This document shows, in pieces, positions 17,117 to 26,650 of a stretch of DNA of 33,946 bases. The stretch comes from Candidatus Burkholderia humilis (GTDB taxonomy: Bacteria; Pseudomonadota; Gammaproteobacteria; Burkholderiales; Burkholderiaceae). The notes beneath the pieces were generated by a model. That model was not told where the DNA came from, searched no databases, and saw only the letters and a list, made by a program, of their open reading frames with translations. Both the position numbers and the translations under genes were made by a program. The stretch is taken from positions 1 to 33,946 of the forward strand of contig LFMX01000051.1 in NCBI GenBank assembly GCA_001184405.1, written 5' to 3'. The stretch's first letter is position 1; every line of letters starts with the position of its first letter.

Positions 17117-17935
17117 TCACATCACGCCAGCGAGCCGTCGCCGTTCACTTCTCTGCATAAAATAATTCGCCGCGATCACGCCCGCCGTCACCAGCGCGAT
17201 AAAAATCGTCGCGAGCACATTCATCTCCGGATTCAAACCCAGACGCACGCGCGAGAACACGACGAGCGGCAGCGTCGTCGAGCCCGGACCGGACAGAAAC
17301 GCGGACAGCACGAGATCGTCGATCGACAGCGTGAACGACAGCAGCCAGCCCGCGATCAGCGCCTGCGAAATCAGCGGCAGCGTGATCGAAAAGAACACGC
17401 GCAGCGGCGTCGCGCCCAGGTCCAGCGCAGCTTCTTCCAGCGATGGATTCAATTCCCTCACCCGTGATTCCACGATGATCGCCACATACGAAATGCACAG
17501 CATCACGTGGCCGATAAATATCGTGAAGAATCCACGATTCGGCCAGCCAAGCAGCTTCGCCATTTCGACGAACAGCAGCAACAGCGAAATGCCCTGAATG
17601 ACTTCAGGAATGACGAGTGGCGCGTTGATCATGCCCGCGTACAGCGTGAAACCACGAAAACGCTCCATGCGCACGAGCACGAAACCCGCCCATGTGCCGA
17701 TCACCACCGACGCGCACGCCGTCACGAACGCAATGCGCAACGAAAGCCACGCCGCGTTGATCAGCTCGTCATCATTGATGAGTGCGCGATACCACTTCAG
17801 CGACGGCGCCGTCCACACGGTGACGAGCGGCGAATCGTTGAACGAATAGACGATCAGACTCAGGATCGGGATATACAGAAACGCGAACCCGATTCCCAGC
17901 GCGGTGATTTGAAGTGGACGACTCGGCTTGATCAT
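17117..17935 (-). CDS. potI: Putrescine/spermidine ABC transporter permease, PotI type
   Basis: The start at 17935 (MIKPSRPLQITALGIGFAF) overlaps the potH stop by four bases. The 272-residue inner-membrane protein has six predicted membrane segments. The EAA loop that docks on the ATPase reads EEAALDLGATPLRVFFSITLPLI, followed by LSFTLSIDDLVLSAFLSGPGSTTLP, the usual PotI signature. It forms the membrane channel with PotH. It is last in the potF-potG-potH-potI order on the minus strand. The gene is intact, but its partner permease is frameshifted, so the transporter is probably inactive. Confidence 0.9.
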   Translation of the reverse strand: MIKPSRPLQITALGIGFAFLYIPILSLIVYSFNDSPLVTVWTAPSLKWYRALINDDELINAAWLSLRIAFVTACASVVIGTWAGFVLVRMERFRGFTLYAGMINAPLVIPEVIQGISLLLLFVEMAKLLGWPNRGFFTIFIGHVMLCISYVAIIVESRVRELNPSLEEAALDLGATPLRVFFSITLPLISQALIAGWLLSFTLSIDDLVLSAFLSGPGSTTLPLVVFSRVRLGLNPEMNVLATIFIALVTAGVIAANYFMQRSERRRLAGVM

Positions 17936-18839
17936 CGCTTTTCCTCCAGTTGTTTTGCCTGGAAGTGCTGGAAAAGCGCCATCGGCACGAGCAGCAGCAG
18001 GACCATCGCGCAAGTGACGGCGGAGGCCATCGGCAGTCGGCGTTGTTGAAGAACTCGTTCCACATGACGCGGCCGATCATCAGCGTATCCGCGCCGCCGA
18101 GCAGTTCGGGAATCACATATTCGCCGACCGCCGGAATGAACACCAGCAAGCAGCCCGCGATAATGCCGTTCTTCGACAGCGGCAGCGTGATCTGCACGAA
18201 CGCCTTCCACGGCTTCGCACCGAGATCGTACGCAGCTTCGAGCAGCGTCAGATCCATCTTCACGAGATGCGCGTAGAGCGGCATCACGAGAAACGGCAAA
18301 TACGAATACACCATGCCGATATACACCGCGATATTCGTGTGATACAGCTCGATCGGCGAATGCAGGAGACCGATCGACATCAGAAAATTATTCAGGAAGC
18401 CGTTGTTTTTCAGAATGCCGATCCACGCGTACACGCGAATCAGGAACGATGTCCAGAATGGCAGCATCACGGCCATCATCAGAATATTGCGCGAGGCGGG
18501 ATTCGATCGCGCGATGTAATACGCCATCGGATAGCCGAGGAGCAGACACAGTAATGTCGATACCGTCGCGACCAGAATCGAATTCAGATACGTCGCGAAA
18601 TACAAACTGTCCTGCACGAGAAACGCGTAATGCGTGAAGTCGAGCGTGATGTGCATCACGCCCTCTTCCATCTTCACGAGTTCCGTGTACGGCGGAATGC
18701 CGAGCTGACTGTCCGCGAAACTGATCTTTACGACCAGCAAAAACGGCACGAAAAACAGCAGCAGGAGCCACATGTACGGCCCCGCGATCACCGCCGTGCG
18801 GCCCGACAGACCGAAGCGCTTGAGCAGGTTCGTCATCAT
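17932..18839 (-). pseudogene. potH: Putrescine/spermidine ABC transporter permease, PotH type, one frameshift
   Basis: The ATG at 18839 (MMTNLLKRFGLSGRTAVIA) overlaps the potG stop. The frame is intact through six membrane segments, the EAA loop EAAYDLGAKPWKAFVQITLPLS and PELLGGADTLMIGRVMWNEFFNNAD. A single G is missing near 18036. With it restored, the protein ends WPMASAVTCAMVLLLLVPM...FQAKQLEEKR at 17932, overlapping the potI start. Without it, translation continues in another frame into the potI region. Only the last membrane helix and C-terminus (about 35 residues) are lost. This is the least damaged pseudogene of the window and could be a recent event or a sequencing error. Confidence 0.8.
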
Positions 18840-20008
18840 GCGGTGAGCACCACGCCGACCGATGCGCTCCATCGCACATAGACTTCGTCGTCGAAAGTGG
18901 GCGAATCCAGTTCGCCGATCGCAAGGCTCGACAGATTCGCGACCACGGTTTTGCCGCTATCGAGCGTCACGTGATATAGCGTGTAGCCGCCCATATACGC
19001 GATGTTTGAAATCTTGCCGCGTCCCCAGTTATACGTGCCTTCGGGTGGTTTTCGCGTCAGCGCGATACGCTCCGGGCGCACGGAAATGGTCACCGGCATG
19101 CCGAGCGGCCCAGTGATGCCGTGGCTCACATAGAGACGCACCGGCAAATCCGGCGATTCGACGAAAATATGATCCGGCTCGTCCTCGACGACATTGCCAT
19201 CGAACAGATTGGTCGAGCCGATGAACGACGCCGAGAAACGGCTGTTCGGATACTCGTAGACTTCGTGCGGCGTGCCGAGCTGCACGATCTGCCCTTCGCT
19301 CATCACGGCGAGCCGATTGGCCATCGTCATCGCTTCTTCCTGATCGTGCGTGACCATGATGCACGTGACGCCGACCTGATCGAGAATATTGACGAGCTCG
19401 ATCTGCGTGCGCTGACGGATTTGCTTGTCGAGCGCGGACATCGGTTCATCGAGCAACAGGAGCTTCGGGCGTTTGACGAGACTGCGCGCGAGCGCCACGC
19501 GCTGCTGCTGCCCGCCCGACAACTGATGCGGCTTGCGCTTGGCGAACTTCGCCATCTGCACGAGTTCGAGCGCGGCGTTCACGCGGTCCCTGAGCTCGCC
19601 GCCCTTCACGCCTTCCTGCTTCAGCCCGAACGCGACATTCGATTCCACCGTCATATGCGGGAAAAGCGCGTACGACTGGAACATCATGTTGACCGGCCGG
19701 TTATACGGCGGCATCTTCGCGAGTTCTTCGCCGTCGATCAGAATCTGCCCTTCGGTCACGCTTTCAAAACCGGCGAGCATGCGCAAGAGTGTGGACTTGC
19801 CGCAGCCCGAACTGCCGAGCAGCGCGAACAGTTCGCCCTTTTTCACCGACAGATTCATGCCGCGCACGGCCGTCGTTTCGCCGAATTTCTTCACGACATC
19901 GACGATCTGTACGAAGTTGTCGTCCGGACTCGCGCCGGACAGAAAACCGTCCGGCTCCTGCCGGCCCGAATTGGACGCTGTCTTCAACGCGCTCGACTGC
20001 TCACTCAT
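18836..20008 (-). CDS. potG: Putrescine/spermidine ABC transporter ATP-binding protein, PotG type
   Basis: A 390-residue ATPase. Walker A is GSSGCGKSTLLRMLAG, the Q loop is MMFQSYALFPHMTV, the signature is LSGGQQQRVALARSLV, Walker B is LLLLDEPMSALDKQ and the switch histidine is in MVTHDQEEAM. The C-terminal regulatory TOBE region begins about residue 270 with GSTNLFDGNVVEDEPDHIF. It drives import through PotH/PotI of polyamine delivered by PotF. It follows potF after about 110 bp that contain a hairpin, and overlaps potH by four bases, indicating translational coupling. Intact. Confidence 0.93.
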   Translation of the reverse strand: MSEQSSALKTASNSGRQEPDGFLSGASPDDNFVQIVDVVKKFGETTAVRGMNLSVKKGELFALLGSSGCGKSTLLRMLAGFESVTEGQILIDGEELAKMPPYNRPVNMMFQSYALFPHMTVESNVAFGLKQEGVKGGELRDRVNAALELVQMAKFAKRKPHQLSGGQQQRVALARSLVKRPKLLLLDEPMSALDKQIRQRTQIELVNILDQVGVTCIMVTHDQEEAMTMANRLAVMSEGQIVQLGTPHEVYEYPNSRFSASFIGSTNLFDGNVVEDEPDHIFVESPDLPVRLYVSHGITGPLGMPVTISVRPERIALTRKPPEGTYNWGRGKISNIAYMGGYTLYHVTLDSGKTVVANLSSLAIGELDSPTFDDEVYVRWSASVGVVLTA

Positions 20009-20062
20009 GATTGCCTGTTCGACTCCTGCATCAAATGCTTCTCGTGGCGTCGATCTGCCACG

Positions 20063-20094
20063 AACAAAGCCCCCGGAGGACCAGGGGCTTCGTT
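20063..20094 (-). terminator. Intercistronic hairpin between potF and potG
   Basis: On the minus strand AACGAAGCCCC pairs with GGGGCTTTGTT (one mismatch) around a loop of about ten bases. The T tract is weak, so it is better seen as an attenuator or an mRNA 3'-end stabiliser favouring potF, the binding protein needed in excess. Confidence 0.6.
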
Positions 20095-20120
20095 AAATCA
20101 AAGAAGATCGGCGCTATGCA

Positions 20121-21245
20121 TTATCGGCCGGACTTGAATTCGGTCCAGAGCCGCGTCTGCAGACGCTGGATTTCCGGCGGCAGCGGCTTCAGCAAGAACA
20201 GCGTTTTCACGACATCCTGGGGCGGATAGACCGCCGGATCGTTCGCCACGTCCTTGTCGACATACTTGCGCACTTCCGCGTTCGCGCTCGGGTAATACAC
20301 CGCGTTGGTGATCGCCGCGTGGACCTGCGGCGTCTCGATGTAGTTGATCCACTCGTGCGCGGCTTCCTTGTTCTTCGCGTCCTTAGGAATGGCCACCACG
20401 TCGAACCAGATCGGCGCACCGCCCTTCGGAATGTAGTAACCGATCTTGAACGACTTCTTCGCTTCGATCGCGCGATGCTTGGCGATCACCACATCGCCCG
20501 ACCAGCCGTACGTGAAGCAGATGTCGCCGCCGACCATATCGTTGATATAGCCCGACGAATTGAACTGCGTGATGTACGGACGGATCTTCTTCATCATCGC
20601 GAGCGCGTCACGATAATCCGCCGGATTCGTGCTCATCGGATCCTTGCCAATGTAATGCAGCGCCGCCGCGAACATCTGGTCGGGCGCGTCGAGCACGGAC
20701 ACGCCGCACGCCTTCAGCTTCGAAATATTTTTGGGTTTGAAGAGAATGTCCCAGTTATTGAGTTCGACGTTCGTGCCGAGAATCTTCTTCGCCTTGTTGA
20801 CGTTGTAGCCCAGACCCGTCGTGCCGTACGCCCAGGGCACCGCGAACTTGTTGCCCGGGTCCGCGCCTTCGAGCAGCTTCATTAGATCGGGATCGAGATA
20901 CTTCAGGTTTGGCAGCTTCGACTTGTCGAGCGGCGAGAAAATGTTCGCGGCGATCTGCTTGCCCGCGTAGTTGCTGGTCGGCACGACGATGTCGTAGCCC
21001 GAATTGCCCGTGAGCAGCTTGGCCTGAAGCGTGTCGTCGCTGTCGTAGTTGTCGTACTTCACCTTGATCTGAGTCTGCTTGGTGAAGTTGGGGATCGTGT
21101 CCTTGGCGATGTAGTCCGACCAGTTGTACACGTTCAACTGCGTGTCTTTTGCCGATGCCGCAAGCGGCGTCAGCAAGCCCACGCACGCCACGGCGCTCGC
21201 CAGTCTGGCGAACGTAGCCGAACCGGCCGTCTTTTTCTGGTTCAT
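20121..21245 (-). CDS. potF: Periplasmic putrescine-binding protein, PotF type
   Basis: The start at 21245 is set by GGGAGA seven bases upstream. The signal peptide MNQKKTAGSATFARLASAV...LAASAKD is cleaved near residue 32. The mature protein begins TQLNVYNWSDYIAKDTIPNFTK, where the Trp, Ser and Asp of NWSDY are polyamine contacts in PotF. YGWSGDVVIAKHRA carries further expected contacts (Trp and Asp). Length (374 residues) fits the family. It delivers putrescine to PotG/H/I. Specificity for putrescine rather than spermidine is inferred. Intact despite the broken potH. Confidence 0.92.
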   Translation of the reverse strand: MNQKKTAGSATFARLASAVACVGLLTPLAASAKDTQLNVYNWSDYIAKDTIPNFTKQTQIKVKYDNYDSDDTLQAKLLTGNSGYDIVVPTSNYAGKQIAANIFSPLDKSKLPNLKYLDPDLMKLLEGADPGNKFAVPWAYGTTGLGYNVNKAKKILGTNVELNNWDILFKPKNISKLKACGVSVLDAPDQMFAAALHYIGKDPMSTNPADYRDALAMMKKIRPYITQFNSSGYINDMVGGDICFTYGWSGDVVIAKHRAIEAKKSFKIGYYIPKGGAPIWFDVVAIPKDAKNKEAAHEWINYIETPQVHAAITNAVYYPSANAEVRKYVDKDVANDPAVYPPQDVVKTLFLLKPLPPEIQRLQTRLWTEFKSGR

Positions 21246-21809
21246 CTCGATTCTCCCTTGTTCCGATTCTCTACGGCGGCGCGCCGCGTGAGGCGTGTGC
21301 ATCGTCCGGATTCATCGGTCCGGCTCGCTCTGCCCTTCAAAAACCCGCAAATTACCACTAAACCCGGATGCGACAAAAATCAATCCGCCACGCGTCGCGC
21401 AAAGTGCACACGGTTCGCGCCCGATGCGCGCGAAGTCGCGTCGCGTCTGGCTTTCGCGCGTTTTGCAGGGCGTCCGCTACCGGTGAAAGACCGCGCATTT
21501 TAGCCCCTATTGCGCGCCCATGCGGGACTGAATAAAACCACACTCGTCGAAGTGGCACGCAGGCGAATTGACGCGATGCAATGTCATTATTCGTGTTAGG
21601 GCTTTCGGGATGCCGCGCTTTATGCGTAATCACCATTGCCACAGCTTACGAATAGCCAGCGGAACACTCGTTGCTAGCCATTTCGACGTGCATCTCGACG
21701 CACTGCTCCGTCGTATTGCAAATCAAACCGGCAACTCACGCTGTCCTCGCCGCCACGCGCATCGTGGCTCGCAGCCGCTGTTGCATCGCTATTCGAGGCT
21801 TCTTACCGC
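21246..21809. other. Intergenic region between potF (leftward) and the mntH pseudogene (rightward)
   Basis: About 560 bases without a supported gene. Short open frames here have no family resemblance or ribosome sites. I found no convincing -35/-10 pair, metal-regulator box or riboswitch fold, although both flanking genes would need promoters here. A TTGACG at 21568 has no suitable -10 at the right distance. Confidence 0.5.
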
Positions 21810-23144
21810 ATGAACACCAATCCGTCCGCGCTGGCCCAGCTCTCGTCTGCCGAAGCCGATCGGTCCTCGCGCGTCGGCCGCCGCGAAGAGCCGCCGAGAA
21901 AACCGCGCGGGCGCCGGTATTCGTTCGCGGGCGCGCTGGTCGCGGTCGACTATATGGATATCCCGGCAACTGGGCGACGGCGCTCGCAAACGGCGCGCGC
22001 TACGGCTATCAACTGCTTTTCGTCGTGCTGCTGGCGAGCCTGATAGGCGTGCTGCTGCAATGGGTCGCATCGCGCGTGGGCGTCGTGACCGGGCGCGATC
22101 TCGCGCAACTGTGCCGCGAACGCTACAGCTGGCGCACGACGCTCGTGTTGTGGATCGCGTGCGAAATCACGATCATCGCGTGCGATGTGGCCGAGGTCGT
22201 CGGCAGCGCAGTCGCCTTGCAGATGCTCTTCAGCCTTTCGCTGACGGCGGGCGTGCTCTGCTCCGCCGTCGCGACTTTCGCGATGCTCGCGCTGCAAAGC
22301 CGCGGCAAGCGCCTTTTGCAACGCGCCGTGACCGCGCTCATTCTGTTCGTCAGCTTTTGCTTTGTCGTGGAATTGGCGCTCGCGCATCCCGTGTGGATCG
22401 ACGCACTGCGCGGCTTCACACCGTCGAGCGCATTGCTGCGCGATGCCGGGGCATGCTCTGGCTCGCCGCGGGCGTGCTCGGCGCCACCGTGATGCCGCAC
22501 AACCTCTATCTGTACTCCGCGCTGGTCAAGGACTACGTCCCGGCGCGCGACGATGCCACCATCGGCGAAGCGCTGCGCGGCGTGAATATCTATCCTTCGC
22601 GTCGCTCGGGCTGGCGTTCATCGTCAATGCGTCGCTGCTGATCGTCGCCGCCGCCGTGTTCCATACCGGTGGGTACACGCAGATCGACGATCTTGCCGAT
22701 GCGCACCGTCTGATCGCGCCGCTCGTCGGCAGTCACTGGGCGGGCATCGCGTTCGCCTCGGCTTTGCTCGCGTGCGGACTGAACGCGACGGTCACCGGCA
22801 CGCTCGCGGGTCAGGCCGTGATGGAAGGCTTTCTGCAATTGAAGATCGCGCGCTGGGCGCGGGCGCTGTTCACGCGCGGTCTTGCGATCGGTCCGGCGCT
22901 CGTCGTGGTCGCGAGCTTCGGGCGGGCAGCACGGCTCGAACGCGCTGCTCGTCGCGCCGCAAGTCGTGCTGAGCCTGCAACTGCCGCTCGCGGTGATTCC
23001 GCTCGTGCGTTTTGCATCGGATAGCAAGCTGATGGGGCCGATGGCGCGTCGCGCGTGTGCCGCTGGCGTTGGGCGTGGCTTTGCGCGGGCGTGATCGTCG
23101 TGCTGAACGCGGTGTTATTGTGGCAGGCTGCGTTTTCTGCGTAA
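21810..23144 (+). pseudogene. mntH: Nramp-family Mn2+/Fe2+ transporter (MntH-like), at least five frameshifts
   Basis: Translation from the ATG at 21810 (MNTNPSALAQLSS) reaches GALVAVDYMD, then an extra two bases (AT, near 21957-21962) disrupt the DPGN metal-binding motif: the next frame reads PGNWATALANGARYGYQLL. Later breaks are near 22450 (before MLWLAAGVLGATVMPHNLY, the second metal motif MPHN), near 22600 (before SFASLGLAFIVNAS), near 22920 (before [15 protein letters not shown]) and near 23048 (before the last helix, ending at the TAA 23142-23144). About 440 codons of an eleven-helix proton-coupled metal importer are traceable. It is the most frameshifted gene of the window and certainly inactive. 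Confidence 0.93.
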
Positions 23145-23322
23145 CTTTCGATGAGTAGGCGTCATCGTTGTCTGCAGTATTCGATTGTCTTTCGATCGCC
23201 GCAACGCGGACGATCGCGACTTACCACACTCGCACCCGCGCGGCGGCGAAGCGCGTCGATTCGATGCATTCACCCGGAGCAAACGCCGATCCGAACGCGG
23301 GCGACCAACAGGACGCTAATAA

Positions 23323-24569
23323 ATGGCTTATCGCCCAGGACCGGCTTTACATCCGATCGCATTGCTGCTTTTCACGCTTGGCCTGACGACCACCGCGCAC
23401 GCGCCCGTCGCCGTTTTGCAACCGGCGCGTGAAGCCGCCGCTGCTCAACCGCTCGAACTCACGCTGCTCTATACCGACGACGGCACGAAGCCTTTGAACG
23501 TCGATGTCCCGAAGTAATTGACGGTGAATCTGACCAACGGCGATCTGCCGCCCGCGCCGCTGCAACTCACGCGTGACCCGAAAGTGCCCGACCGGCTGCG
23601 TCTCGCGCCGGGCCAGTATCGCCGCGTGCGCTTCAGCGCGCCGTGGCCGGATTCAGCGCGCGGCACGGTGAAGATCGATCCGGTCGGTTTCGATGCATCG
23701 CCGATGCTCGTCACACTCAATCGCGGCGAAAATCAGACGTAGATCGTCGCCGCCGAGAAACGCGAGGCGCAGGCCGCGACGCCCGAGCAACTGGCGAGCG
23801 CCACCGCCGCCGCAAACACGGACGCCGTGCCGATGAGCACCGTCGCGACCATGCTCTCCGGCCGTCTCTCGACCTTCGAGCCGATGTATTTCGCCGATGG
23901 CAAGAACGGTGACAACCTCGCCAAGTTCCAGTTCAGTTTCAAGTACCGGCTGCATCTGCCCGACGATCCGCGCTCGCGCGGCTTTTTCGACAACCTGTAC
24001 TTCGGCTATACGCAGGCGGCCATCTGGAATCTGTCGGCGAAATCCGTGCCGTTTCGCGATATCAGCTTCCAGCCGCAGCTTTTCTATTACGTCGAGGATA
24101 CGGGCGTGAGAAGTCCGCTGTTCACGCGCATGGGCGTGGCGGCGGGCATCGGGCATGAATCGAACGGCAAGAGCGGGGATGAGTCGCGCGCGATCAATAT
24201 CGCGTTCGTGCGTCCGACGTGGGAGTTCGGCGATCTGACCGGCAATCACCTGACGCTGTCGCCGAAGTTTTACTATTACCTGCCACGGGCGGGGAATCAC
24301 GATATCGCGGATTATCGCGGCTATGTCGATTTTCTCGTGAAGTACGGCAGCCCGACGGCCTCCAACTCGCGACGACGCTGCGCAAAGGCACGAAGCACTG
24401 GTATGGCAGCGTGGACTCGTAATTGACCTATCCGCTTGCGAAGCTCTTCGGCAGCGCGTGGGGCGGCTATCTGTTCGCGAGCTATTTCAACGGCTACGGC
24501 GAAGATATCCTCGATTACAACCAGCGGCGTCACTGGATCGCGCGAATAGGCTACAGTATCGCGCGTTGA
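23323..24569 (+). pseudogene. pldA: Outer-membrane phospholipase A (OMPLA), three nonsense codons and one frameshift
   Basis: The ATG at 23323 begins MAYRPGPALHPIALLLFTLG, a signal-peptide-like start. In-frame stops are TAA at 23515, TAG at 23740 and TAA at 24420. One base is missing near 24356 (before DGLQLATTLRKGTKHWYG). The barrel is recognisable: FEPMYFADGKNGDNLAKFQFSFKYRL, then the catalytic His-Ser motif GIGHESNGKSGDESRAINIAF with the family's H-x-S-N-G, PKFYYYLP, YVDFLVKYGS, and the end GEDILDYNQRRHWIARIGYS at the TGA 24567. OMPLA hydrolyses phospholipids that reach the outer leaflet of the outer membrane. All three stops fit single C-to-T changes of Gln codons. Confidence 0.93.
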
Positions 24570-24628
24570 GTTTCTTTACGATTTTTGATGCCGCGCCGTT
24601 TCCGACGGCGCGGCCACGAGTTTGCCTA

Positions 24629-24832
24629 ATGTCTTCGAATCTTCACGATCTGCCGGATAGCCCTTGCATCGGCGTTTGCTCCACTCTTTTCGATGATGTC
24701 TGCAAAGGCTGCGGCCGCACGGCGGGCGAAGTATCGAACTGGGTTTTTCTTTCCGATGAAGAAAGGCGCGCGATTTGGGAACGGATCAAACGCGAAGGAA
24801 CGGCGATGCGGTTTCGGAACGACAAGCTCTGA
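24629..24832 (+). CDS. DUF1289 family small cysteine-rich protein
   Basis: The ATG at 24629 gives 67 residues (MSSNLHDLPDSPCIGVCST). DUF1289 proteins carry a conserved PCIGVC...CKGCGRT pattern, seen complete here (SPCIGVCSTLFDDVCKGCGRTAGEVSNW), with four cysteines that may bind a metal or an iron-sulfur centre. The second half has the family's basic, tryptophan-containing helix (LSDEERRAIWERIKRE). Function is unknown. It lies 59 bp after the pldA pseudogene and ends in a bidirectional terminator. No Shine-Dalgarno sequence is obvious. Intact. Confidence 0.85.
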   Translation: MSSNLHDLPDSPCIGVCSTLFDDVCKGCGRTAGEVSNWVFLSDEERRAIWERIKREGTAMRFRNDKL

Positions 24833-24853
24833 GACAAGAGCCGCGCTTCAAAC

Positions 24854-24882
24854 GAAAAAAGCCGCAAATCGCGGCTTTTTTC
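24854..24882. terminator. Bidirectional terminator between the DUF1289 gene and the ABC-F gene
   Basis: GAAAAAAGCCGC and GCGGCTTTTTTC pair as a 12-bp stem around a five-base loop. The A and T runs serve both strands of this convergent pair. Confidence 0.9.
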
Positions 24883-24907
24883 ATTCTGCGGCCGAACCCA
24901 CAAACCC

Positions 24908-26494
24908 TTACTGAATTCCCTGACTCGACAGGAAATCCTCGTAATTCCCACCAAAGTCTCGCAGCGTGCCATCGGTCTTCACTTCGATAATCCGATCCGC
25001 CAGCCCGCTGACAAACTCGCGGTCATGCGACACGAAAATCAGCGTGCCTTCGAATTTATCCAGCGCGACCTGGAGCGATTCGATCGACTCCATGTCCATG
25101 TGATTCGTCGGCTCGTCCATCAGCAAGACGTTATGGCGGCCGAGCATCAGCTTGCCCCAGATCATGCGGCCTTTCTCGCCGCCCGACAGCACCTTAACGT
25201 TCTTTTTGATGTCGTCCGCGTTGAAGAGCAGCCGGCCGAGCGTGCCGCGCATCATCTTGTCGCCTTCCTTGCGATACTGATCGATCCACTCGGTCAGCGT
25301 CTCGTCCTTCGGAAACTCTTCGTACGTGTCCTGCGGCATGTAGCCGACGTTCGCGTTCTCCGCCCACTTCACCGAGCCGTGATCGAGGTCCAGTGCGCCC
25401 TTCAGCGCCTTCAGCAGCGTGGTCTTGCCCGCGCCGTTTTCACCGATGATCGCGATCCGCTCGCCCGACTGCACGCTGATGCTGAAGTTATTGAAGATGG
25501 TGCGCTCGTACTTCTTCGTGATGTCTTCCGCGACCACCGCGATGTTATGCAGCTTCTTTTCGTACTCGAAGCGGATAAACGGATTCTGACGCGACGACGG
25601 CTTGAATTTCTCGATCTTGATCTTGTCGATCATCTTCAGACGGCTGGTTGCCTGACGCGCCTTCGACTTGTTCGCCGAGAAGCGGCGCACGAAGTCCTGC
25701 AAATCGGCGACACGCTCCTTGGCCTTCTGATTCGCGGCCTGCTGACGTTCGCGCGCCTGCGTCGACGCCAGCATGTAGTCGTCGTAGTTGCCCGGCCAGA
25801 CCTTCAGCGTGCCGTAATCCATGTCCGCCATGTGCGTGCAGACCTGGTTCAGGAAGTGTCGATCGTGCGAGATGATGATCATCGTCGAGTTGTACTGGTT
25901 GAGCATGTCTTCCAGCCAACGAATCGAGTTGATGTCTAGGTTGTTGGTCGGTTCGTCGAGCAGCAGTACGTCCGGCTTCGAGAACAGCGCCTGCGCCAGC
26001 AGCACGCGCAGCTTCCAACCCGGCGCGACGTTGCTCATCGGCCCGTTGTGATCGCTGATATCGATGCCGATGCCCAGCAGCAGTTCACCCGCGCGCGCCT
26101 CGGCCGTGTAGCCATCGTATTCGGCGAACTTCGCTTCGAGATCGGCGGCGCGCATGTAGTCGTCGTCGGTCGCGTCGGGGTTGGCGTAGATCGCGTCGCG
26201 CTCGGTCATCGCGGCCCACATTTCGGTGTGGCCCATCATGACGACGTCGAGCACGCGCATGTCTTCGTATGCGAACTGATCCTGACGCAGCTTGCCGAGA
26301 CGCAGATTCGGTTCGAGCATGACATTGCCCGCGGACGGCTCCAGATCGCCGCCGAGAATCTTCATGAAGGTCGACTTGCCGCAGCCGTTGGCGCCGATCA
26401 AGCCATAGCGGTTTCCTTCGCCGAACTTGACCGAGATATTCTCGAAGAGGGGCTTGGGCCCGAATTGCATGGTGATATCGGCGGTAGACAGCAC
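24908..26494 (-). CDS. ybiT: ABC-F family ATPase, YbiT type
   Basis: A GTG start at 26494 with AGGA eight to nine bases upstream. The 528-residue soluble protein has two ABC domains and no membrane segment. Domain 1 has [16 protein letters not shown], the unusual signature [16 protein letters not shown] and [14 protein letters not shown]. The linker (about residues 245-320) is charged and ends in [19 protein letters not shown]. Domain 2 has [32 protein letters not shown] and [14 protein letters not shown]. Sequence and length match E. coli YbiT rather than EttA, Uup or YheS. ABC-F proteins act on the ribosome E site to relieve translational problems. YbiT's exact duty is less clear. Intact. 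Confidence 0.93.
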   Translation of the reverse strand: MLSTADITMQFGPKPLFENISVKFGEGNRYGLIGANGCGKSTFMKILGGDLEPSAGNVMLEPNLRLGKLRQDQFAYEDMRVLDVVMMGHTEMWAAMTERDAIYANPDATDDDYMRAADLEAKFAEYDGYTAEARAGELLLGIGIDISDHNGPMSNVAPGWKLRVLLAQALFSKPDVLLLDEPTNNLDINSIRWLEDMLNQYNSTMIIISHDRHFLNQVCTHMADMDYGTLKVWPGNYDDYMLASTQARERQQAANQKAKERVADLQDFVRRFSANKSKARQATSRLKMIDKIKIEKFKPSSRQNPFIRFEYEKKLHNIAVVAEDITKKYERTIFNNFSISVQSGERIAIIGENGAGKTTLLKALKGALDLDHGSVKWAENANVGYMPQDTYEEFPKDETLTEWIDQYRKEGDKMMRGTLGRLLFNADDIKKNVKVLSGGEKGRMIWGKLMLGRHNVLLMDEPTNHMDMESIESLQVALDKFEGTLIFVSHDREFVSGLADRIIEVKTDGTLRDFGGNYEDFLSSQGIQ

Positions 26495-26598
26495 GGCGCG
26501 TCCTTTTGAATGGGGTACGACGAAAAAATTTAAATTTTAGCAGATTTTGATGGGGTTTTCCCGACGACGGCTTTTGCACCGAGGCATCGGACGATGAA

Positions 26599-26629
26599 AA
26601 AAGGGTGCCGTCATGACAACTGGCCCTTT
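26599..26629 (-). terminator. Weak hairpin after thrC
   Basis: On the minus strand AAAGGG (26629-26624) pairs with CCCTTT (26604-26599 region), followed by further T residues. The stem is only six to seven base pairs with a large loop that holds a small GTCATGAC palindrome. It is the only terminator-like structure downstream of the alaA-hom-thrC operon. Confidence 0.35.
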
Positions 26630-26650
26630 CGCTTTGGTACTACCGCCGCT

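Noticed and set aside
23323..24569. Programmed stop readthrough or recoding in pldA
   Set aside because: Three different stops plus a frameshift, with no conserved recoding structure, fit simple decay much better.
774..24569. All frameshifts being long-read assembly errors
   Set aside because: They cluster in non-essential genes, several are larger than one base, and in-frame nonsense codons and diverged tandem duplications accompany them. Single cases such as potH remain open.
26526..26539. AT-rich 14-base palindrome upstream of the ABC-F gene as an operator
   Set aside because: AAAATTT/AAATTTT symmetry is easily produced by low-complexity AT DNA. It may simply be part of a promoter region.
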